A DNA stretch of 64,000 bases from Mytilinidion resinicola (taxonomy: Eukaryota; Ascomycota; Dothideomycetes; Mytilinidiales; Mytilinidiaceae), in the NCBI RefSeq assembly GCF_010093595.1, contig NW_022985445.1:874579-938578 (forward strand), given 5' to 3'. A program made the position numbers and the translations under genes. The notes beneath the pieces were generated by a model, which worked only from the letters and a program-made list of their open reading frames with translations, did not search any database and had not been told where the DNA came from. Of the stretch, positions 57,896 through 64,000 are shown piece by piece. The number at the start of each line of letters is the position of its first letter. Position 1 is the stretch's first letter.

Positions 57896-58225
57896 TCACC
57901 CTGGACGAGAGTTCAAAAGAAGGACCCATACTAGACTACGCCATTGCGCAATCATCCACTTGAAGAAATCGGGATGTCTCGGATCTACCATAGCCTTCAT
58001 AATCTTAGGTATCATTTTCCCCGGGTCTAAAAAGACGCCTAAATCCATGCCGACGGTAACAGTCCACTCATGTCCGTCCATGAGCTCGTATTCCCAGGTT
58101 TCCCTCCAATGGCTGGTATCGATACCCTTATGGCCGCCCAGCTGTTGCTTCAGACCGTCACTTCTTAAAATTGTCTGCGTCTTGTCAAATCCGTCAAGTA
58201 GCTCGTTTCCAATTGGCGAGTTCAA
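57896..58225 (-). CDS. Unassigned ORF, possibly an exon or gene fragment
   Basis: A minus-strand frame reads SPIGNELLDGFDKTQTILRS, ETWEYELMDGHEWTVTVGMD and LGVFLDPGKMIPKIMKAMVD before a stop at 57896. The composition is protein-like and plausibly globular. No start with a good context and no family is recognised. It lies next to a clearly decayed gene on the same strand and could be a fragment of that or of another gene. Confidence 0.3.
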   Translation of the reverse strand: MNSPIGNELLDGFDKTQTILRSDGLKQQLGGHKGIDTSHWRETWEYELMDGHEWTVTVGMDLGVFLDPGKMIPKIMKAMVDPRHPDFFKWMIAQWRSLVWVLLLNSRPG

Positions 58226-58364
58226 CCATCCAGCACCCCCACAACCTTGCGTTACACCCAGTCTGTTGTGCTCTGAGCCGCGAACGGAAAGTTATTGCTA
58301 CTCAAGGTCATGTCGATTAACAAGAGAAACCCTTTAAAATTCTCTCCTGATCCTCAACACTAGC

Positions 58365-59400
58365 CTACTGCGCGTGAGAATCATTGAGGTCAGCTATGAC
58401 CTTTTCCACATCGACACCGTCCTTCCACATCGCTCGCTCCTTCTCGATCTCCGCCATGGGAGTAATCTCATTGCCGAGGAAATCCACCAGCTCGCAGACT
58501 TCAAGCATGAGGGGGGAAATCATTTTTCGAAGTCACCCATAAACGTCCGGAGCTTCCACGCAATGGTATCTCTGCCGTAATCTTCGATGTATCTTGAACG
58601 CTGGCGCGGGACTATCCATGAAATGGCGATCCGGGTTTTCCAAGCGGGGATGGAGCTTAGGGGGGTTAATAGAGATGTCCAGACCCGGAATAGTAGCAAA
58701 CAGGCCTAGAACAGCAGGCTCATTGACGACTGACCAGGATGATGTATCCGTGTGGTCTAGCCATATTCGTAGTTTTCGAATTGACTTTAGTTGAGCGACG
58801 GCTGGGCAAAGCTGCAACCACGCAACCAACTGCGATTTGCCGCCCGCTGTTGATGCTTTAGTGGGCACGACGTTAGCCGCTTGATCGTCGAGTGCCTCGT
58901 AGTCTGCGAGGAAGCCTTATGGTAATTTCTAGCTCTTTGATACCTGGGAAGACGGAGGCCAGGAAGCCTGAAGTGGGCGATCTTCTAGAAGAAGAGACGC
59001 ATGTACTCTAGAGCGAGCAGTCAAGAGTTTTAGGGTCTGTGATGTTGAAGACAGCCATCTCAGCAGCCATCAGCTCAACGACATCGACATACCTATAAAA
59101 GCCGCGAGAGAGATAAGCAAGCGCCACTTAAAAGGGTAGTGCGTGGGCCACTTACATTCCCTTGCAAACAAGAAGAACATCTTGGATCGCGCCACATGCA
59201 ACCGTACCATCGACGTCTACCCACGACGACGCTGTCTCCTCGCATTTCCAGTGAGGACCCCACGAGGACCGAAGGCGGCGCGCCCATGTCGAATCTGACC
59301 AATCACCGGAAGGTGTGCTATCACGTTCAGAGCCATCATTGACCTCCTGTTGTGGTGCAACGCACACAGATAGGTGGAGTTTACCCTCTCGAAGGAACAC
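58365..59400 (-). pseudogene. Decayed fungal gene of unknown function (F-box/LRR-like companion type)
   Basis: Begins at ATG 59400 (MFLREGKLHLSVCV) and runs through VDVDGTVACGAIQDVLLVCK. A good intron 59093-59155 joins it in phase to YVDVVELMAAEMAVFNITDP. An in-frame TAG follows at 59008-59010, after which the same frame still reads SGFLASVFPGIKELEITIRL. Near 58905-58918 the sense moves to another frame: ADYEALDDQAANVVPTKAST, LKSIRKLRIWLDHTDTSSWS, INPPKLHPRLENPDRHF and FKIHRRLRQRYH. A stop occurs at 58533-58535, and a last fragment (ELVDFLGNEITPMAEIEKER) in yet another frame ends at 58365. At least one nonsense and two frame changes mean it is disabled. The type recalls fungal proteins that score length and asymmetry (KLRIWLDHxxxSSW), function unknown. 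Confidence 0.65.
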
Positions 59401-59759
59401 ATGGACTTAGTTGGAGATCAGATGGGCGTAGATGGCACGGCGGATGTCATATGGCGCCAAAAGTAATCGACTTCTCGGTTAAGGGGTGATCAATGCATGT
59501 ACCGTGGATGTCATGCTCACTTGGCTGCTAAATGTAGAATGTCCAGGCTTGACATGTATTTATGGGAACTGGACAACTTGTTTATTTGAGATGCGGCACA
59601 ACAAGGGGCAAAGCACTCTAACGGGCCGGCCCTAGAGAACTCGTCGGGAGCTTCTTAGTGCGGCTAGCTGTAGGAATTCAGAATCCTGGTTGACCCTGCC
59701 CTGAATGACTCAAGACTAAAGCTGGCTAGAGTGAACGTAAGCACGAATACACTTTGCTG
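59401..59759. other. Intergenic at the edge of the AT-rich island
   Basis: Normal base composition with no gene. AT content climbs steeply from about 59,760. Confidence 0.4.
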
Positions 59760-60069
59760 CTTTGACGGAGCCTTCTTTAATGATTAGCTTTGACATTTTA
59801 TGCAGTAGGTAGAGGCTATAGACGATTTAAGTTTAAAGAATTTTATTCTACCCCTTTTATTAGAATAAGCTCGTCATACTCTTTATATATTACTTTGGGG
59901 TGTGAAAAGGTTTTCATATTAGCGGCCTCTATTATATAGCTTTTAGATAGAAACACACTATTAATTAGCTATATATTCTTAACTTCTAGCAGGCAGGCAG
60001 TGAAATAATAAAATATAACTTAAGATGCTTATCTAGATACTATAAAGCTCTACTATTTTAGCACTAACG

Positions 60070-61980
60070 TAGGTGGCAAGCGAGCTGCGCAGGCAAGCGA
60101 GCTGCGTACCCTTCAACATTTTGCGACGCGACACCTCGTAACTACAATAGCTCCACCAAGTAAAAATCGTTTGCCATACAACGAAGGAGATCTCTTCCTT
60201 GCTATCTCATCTATCGATTCTACATAAAAGCCTTGTACACGATGCGCTTCATCAATAACGTCTTGGCCACCCGGTCGGGCTAGCCCCTCGGTCGAGCCAC
60301 CCCCTTTTTGATTACTCTTCGCTCCACCAACTCCGAACGTCTACCTCAATAGCTCAACAAGTTGTACACCAAATATGGCCCCACCTACGTCAAACGATGC
60401 GCAGCTTTCTGCAGAAGAGCGGCTACAGCTTGCCCTTAATGCATTTCGCCAGGGGACGGTCCCATCGCTATTCCAAGCCCATAAGCTCTTCAACGTGCCA
60501 TATTCAACCTTGAAAGCGCGCAACGCCGGCAGACAATCAGCTTAAGCCTCTTAGCAATTACAACAACGTCTATCTATACAGGAAGAAGATGCGCTTGTTA
60601 AATGCATACTTTAAATAGCAGCCTGGGGCTGGCCAATCTTAATTACATACTTAGAGGGCCTGGCTGCCAATATACTTTAAAAGAAAGGCGATTTTAATAT
60701 GCTTGGCTATAACTAGTATAAGAACTTCCTCTAATAATATCTAAATATTAAGCCTAAGCTTGCTCGCTGCCTTAATTAATTAAAATAGAATACTGCAGAT
60801 TATTAAGAGCTGGAAAAGTGGTTTTCTCTCTATAATAAAACTATTAAGAAATATAGAATTCTTATAGAGGGTTAATATAATATAGATAAAAAATGCTTTA
60901 TAAAAGGTGTAGGAGATAGCTGTAAAGTTTTTCTTACTATTTAAGAAAAGAAAGCTTAGTTAATTTAACCTAAAGATTGCAATTAAGTATTAACTATTAT
61001 AGCTATTAGTATAAGCGGCTATATAGTTCTACTATATATTATTTTCTAAGGTAAGTAAATATAGTAATTATAGATTAATATATTAATTAATTCCCGCACT
61101 ATTATTTAAGTTAGCCTAGCCGGCTAGACAGATTGCAAAATTGCTATATATTAGCTTAAGCATTTTAACAGCTATATAAAGCCTATTAGCAAGTACCGGC
61201 TCTTAATTCTAGATAGCTATAACTTATATATATCTCTTAAATTTATATAGTATTATAAAAATATAAAGGTTATTACTTTCTGCCTACTATTCTACTCTAC
61301 CTATATTTTCTAGCTACTTAATATTAGTATTTTTTCACCGGTTATAAAGGTATATAAAAAGTAGATTTATAAGCGTAGTATTTTTAGGGTAGAGCGCATT
61401 TTAAATAAGCAATTTCTTCTCCTTTATTAACGCGTAATATAATAAGTAATAATAAAAATTAATATTACTAGCGTATAGAGAAAGGCAGGCCTATTACCTT
61501 TTAATTCCGTATTAGTACTGCATAAATTTAGGCTAAAAACGCCTTCTTTATTAGTATAACTAATTAGAATAGCGTATAAGTTAATATATAAGTAACTAAG
61601 GATTAATTAAATAAGATTAATATGCTTATTGCGGCGCTTCTTAAACAGGTTCCTCTCTAGCTTTATTCTACTATTTTACTTCTATAAAATCTCTCTCTAA
61701 CTGCTCTTACTAATAGATCTGCACTTTAAATTCTTAATAATAATTTTATAGAAAAGTAGAAAAAGAGTAGAAAAAGCTGTATAAAGAAGTACTTTAGGAA
61801 AGCTTAGCAGCTTACTATAGAGGAAGCGCTTTAAAAGATAAAAAAGTATAAGGTAAAGAAATAGGAAGAATTAATAGCTAAGAAGAGAGCTATAGCTCTA
61901 TAAGGTAAAGAAGTCTTTATAAAGCTAGCCTAAAAGGAACTAGTAATAAGTTTTAATATATTTAGATAGCAATTTACTTC
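60070..61980 (+). mobile_element. Relic of a pogo/Fot1-type DDE DNA transposon
   Basis: An ATG at 60375 opens MAPPTSNDAQLSAEERLQLA, then LNAFRQGTVPSLFQAHKLFN and VPYSTLKARNAGRQSA, the Psq-type helix-turn-helix of fungal CENP-B/pogo-like transposases, before the first stop. Downstream, through many stops and frame changes, the relic still shows EEDALVKCIL, AAWGWPILITYLEGLA, a block like DKKCFIKGVGDSCKVF, then a block like YRLLILDSYNLYISLKFI (the catalytic Asp region) and a Lys-rich end near 61,960. Ends were placed by eye; clear terminal inverted repeats were not found. A 15-bp direct repeat (ggcaagcgagctgcg, at 60075 and 60092) lies at the proposed left edge. Confidence 0.8.
60075..60106. repeat. 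15-bp direct repeat at the transposon left edge
   Basis: Two exact copies of ggcaagcgagctgcg at 60075-60089 and 60092-60106, two bases apart. They may be subterminal transposase-binding repeats. Confidence 0.8.
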
Positions 61981-62089
61981 TCTGCCCCTGTAAGCCTTAT
62001 ACAGTTACCCCCTCTACTTAGGTTAAACACCTCCGTGCACGATAAGGGGGGCATTACTATATACTAAAGCTTTAAAAGCCCTTACTAAC

Positions 62090-62890
62090 TTATATATAAT
62101 TTTTAATACAGCTATACTTTTAAATATTAGCAAGATAATATTTTCTACCCTCCTACGCCACCTTAATTATAATAAGCGCCTACGCATCTACGCGCTTTAT
62201 AAAGCCGGCCTTTTAGTGCGCAGGATTTCTTAATAGCTTAGTATATTAAAATCTACAGTTGCTTATATTATTTATAGTCCTATTACTCTAATAAAGCCTT
62301 ACTATTATTCTTAACAACGGCCCTATTTAGATATACTAACTTAATATCGATTAATCCTCTATATAATACTAAACGAGCTCTAGCAGAGAAAGCCTTTAAG
62401 GCGGATTGCTAATAAGCTTGGAATTCCTATAGTAAATAATAAGGCACTTATAGAAGCCTTTTATAAGAAGGGCTACTTCCGGAGGAAGGCCTAGAAAAAG
62501 CCCTGGCTTACCTAAGTATATAAGAACGCTCGACTAAAATAGGCCTATAAGCACCTAGAATAGATATAAAGTAAATAGAACTAAGTATACTAGACTAATA
62601 AGGCATTTTTCTATATAGATTAGGGTAATCTTTAGGTAATAAAAGGACTAGGAAAACGCTTTTATCCGCACTATATAGCCCCTAGATTTCGAGGCTATTT
62701 AGAATAGATAGTCTAGGGTGCTATCTCTTTAAGAGTAAAGAGGCCCTTAGTATTCTTTAAAAAGAACTGGGGCTCTATTAATAACTAGGTCTATCGAGAA
62801 AAGATTCTTTCTTATATCCTAGAGTATTAAGAGAAGTATAAGCGGTATATTATTAGTAAAGGAAATCTTTTTTTTATAGAAAATAGGAAT
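62090..62890 (+). mobile_element. Truncated relic of a Tc1/mariner-type transposon
   Basis: A second, different transposase can be read through the decay. Near 62,160-62,270 a helix-turn-helix is visible (LYKAGL-like, then LSISKSTVAYII-like). After that come blocks like RRIANKLGIPIVNNKALIEA, FYKKGYFRRKA, AFFYIDQGN-like (around the first catalytic Asp), GERFYPHYIAPRFRGYLE-like, WGAISL, KRPLVFFKKNWGSIN and YREKILSYILEY. The reading stops at about 62,880 before the final catalytic acidic region, so the 3' part is missing. Many stops; non-functional. Confidence 0.75.
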
Positions 62891-62904
62891 AGAATTTGGG
62901 CGCT

Positions 62905-62985
62905 GCTAAATATACACCCTATATTTACTCGGTGTACACCCCTTTTCTACTCCGTATACACCCTTCTTACGTCTGATCTTCTGAT
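62905..62985. repeat. Spaced tacaccc repeats at the island edge
   Basis: Three copies of a tacaccc(c/t) core, spaced about 22-23 bases, with related flanks (ttactcggtgtacacccc, ctactccgtatacaccct). They sit just outside the AT-rich island. Confidence 0.6.
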
Positions 62986-63046
62986 TGGTCCGGAGGGCTC
63001 GGAGGAAGCTCCGGCGCTTAATTCTCACGCGCATCTATATGAAATG

Positions 63047-63239
63047 GGAAGGCTGTACAGCCTCACTATTTCATTGTGCATTCTTACCGTTTCCGTGAGG
63101 CTATATATATAGGCCAGCTACACGTAAGGCCTCACGTGAGGCCGTACGTGAGGCCGTACGTGAGGCTACTTATGGCAAGGCTGTGCAGCATACCCGTTTT
63201 ACTATGCATACTTCCCGTTTCCTACAGTGTATATAGGCC
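63047..63239. repeat. Imperfect duplication around a 12-bp tandem repeat
   Basis: Two similar segments of about 65-69 bases, 63047-63115 and 63174-63239 (aaggctgt.cagc..., ttactatgcat-like, ccgttt, tatataggcc), flank a short array of gccgtacgtgag units at about 63,131-63,167. The array also contains the palindromes cctcacgtgagg and gtac. Could be promoter repeats of the adjacent element or part of its end. Confidence 0.7.
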
Positions 63240-63335
63240 GTTGTATTGCTACCTACGTGCCTACATACCTATAAGCATGCCAAAACAGTCAAATCCTCAC
63301 CTTATTACGGCCTCTCTGCATCAAACCTGGCCCCC

Positions 63336-64000
63336 CTACATCGCCGCCGCGCCTTCCTGGCTATCCTGATCCATCAACCCCTCCATATACTGCTCGTACA
63401 ATGCCATCTGACATTGGAGCTCCTCATAAGGAAGCAGCGCTGGCGCTGCCTGAGGCTGAGGAGCTAGCTGAGGCTGAGGAGCTGGCTGAGGCTCAGGATG
63501 AGCGCTATCATGACGCTGCGCAGCCCCTTTCCGTGGTGCTGCCTTCTTCCTAGGTGCCTTATCCTTTGCACCAGGCGGCCGGCCACGCTTCTTAGGTGCA
63601 GCAGTAGATGCAGTAGTAGGTGCGGGCGTAGGTGCGGCAGTAGGGGGGGGCCTAGGTATTACTGCATGCTCAAACTCGGGCGGATTAGTGAGCAAATCGT
63701 CGAATTCCGTAATAGCTGGTGTAGCGGCCGACTAAGGAGCACTCTGAGCGACAGGAGCTGGACGGGGGGCTACGAAAATAGGCGGTCCTGGCGGTGGAAC
63801 TGTCGGCGTGCGTCCTGTAGGTATACCTGTAGGTCTAGCTGCCGCACCCGTGCCCGTAGCAATCTCAAATCTTAATAGCTCTCGCTGCGTATTGTTGTAC
63901 GTATGATGGCCTCTCCTCGCAATAGTAGGCCGGCCGCGCCGGCGCTCAACAACAGCAGGATCCTCTACATCCTCAAAAGGCCCAAAAGGAATAGCTAGCT
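63336..64000 (-). pseudogene. AT-hook protein ORF, partial, with one in-frame stop
   Basis: On the minus strand one frame runs from the right edge to a stop at 63336 (about 221 codons) with a single TAG at 63732-63734. It contains two AT-hook-like motifs (ERRRGRPTI and KKRGRPPGAKDK), a basic stretch (APRKKAAPRKGAAQR) and long Pro/Ala/Gln repeats (PQPAPQPQLAPQPQ), and ends QMALYEQYMEGLMDQD. The stop falls where a Gln codon would fit (CAG to TAG), the change RIP makes. Its upstream part lies outside the window. Such AT-hook genes are often found near repeats in plant-associated fungi; whether it is a host gene or part of a mobile element is unknown. Confidence 0.6.

Larger units (their letters stand above)
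59760..62900. repeat. AT-rich island with RIP-like decay
   Basis: About 3.1 kb, mostly dominated by A, T and TA dinucleotides with stops in every frame, contrasting with the GC-balanced DNA on both sides. Within it two transposase relics can still be read. Conversion of CpA to TpA on both strands (repeat-induced point mutation) explains this pattern well. A stretch of ordinary composition, about 60,065-60,560, interrupts it at the start of the first transposon. Confidence 0.9.

Noticed and set aside
61980..62060. Possible terminal inverted repeat of the first transposon
   Set aside because: The sequence here (including ataaggggggc) does not pair with the left edge near 60,070, so no inverted repeat is claimed.

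Overview
The window is nuclear DNA from a filamentous ascomycete, most likely a Dothideomycete-type Pezizomycotina. The signs are many short introns (about 45-70 nt, GT..AG, with CTAAC/CTGAC-like branch sites), a velvet regulator (VelB), fungus-only families (CSI2, GTS1-type ArfGAP, fungal bZIP, STT4, BLOC-1 CNL1), and transposon relics with the AT-rich decay expected from repeat-induced point mutation (RIP). There are no operons. Exon structures were built by hand from reading frames and splice signals, and the spliced lengths were checked to be multiples of three wherever an amino-acid length is given.

Layout. 1-5.7 kb (plus strand): 3' part of the mitochondrial Mg2+ channel gene mrs2, an unnamed four-helix membrane protein, and a METTL2/Trm140-type tRNA m3C methyltransferase. 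6-11.7 kb (minus): a single-pass surface glycoprotein with a broken frame, a gamma-glutamyltranspeptidase and the F1-ATPase chaperone atp11. 12-14 kb: a fragment of a secreted esterase-like gene, then BLOC-1 subunit cnl1. 16.5-26 kb: a small conserved minus-strand protein divergent from a CSA/ERCC8-type WD40 gene, then meiotic mnd1, ribosome-quality-control E3 ligase hel2 and velB. 27.5-43.3 kb (minus): an RRM-YTH RNA reader, a prolyl 4-hydroxylase, the nearly 2000-residue PI 4-kinase stt4 and gts1. 43.3-47.5 kb is gene-poor. 47.5-57.4 kb: a bZIP factor, a SWIM zinc-finger protein, a small basic Ser-rich protein, csi2 and the rRNA-processing PIN nuclease fcf1.

From about 57.4 kb to the right edge the character changes. 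There is a decayed minus-strand gene with several disablements, then an AT-rich island (about 59.8-62.9 kb) holding a pogo/Fot1-type DDE transposase relic and a truncated Tc1/mariner relic, then short repeats and an AT-hook ORF that reads to the window edge and is broken by one TAG.

The conserved genes are unrelated housekeeping and regulatory functions rather than one pathway. No biosynthetic cluster, tRNA, rRNA or CRISPR array was recognised. The most interesting items are a coding-like 62-codon tail just past the velB stop in another frame, a 162-nt stop-free 3n intron in a conserved gene, two genes whose first coding exon is only the ATG, an uncharacterised SWIM protein, and the uneven RIP-like decay of the transposon block.
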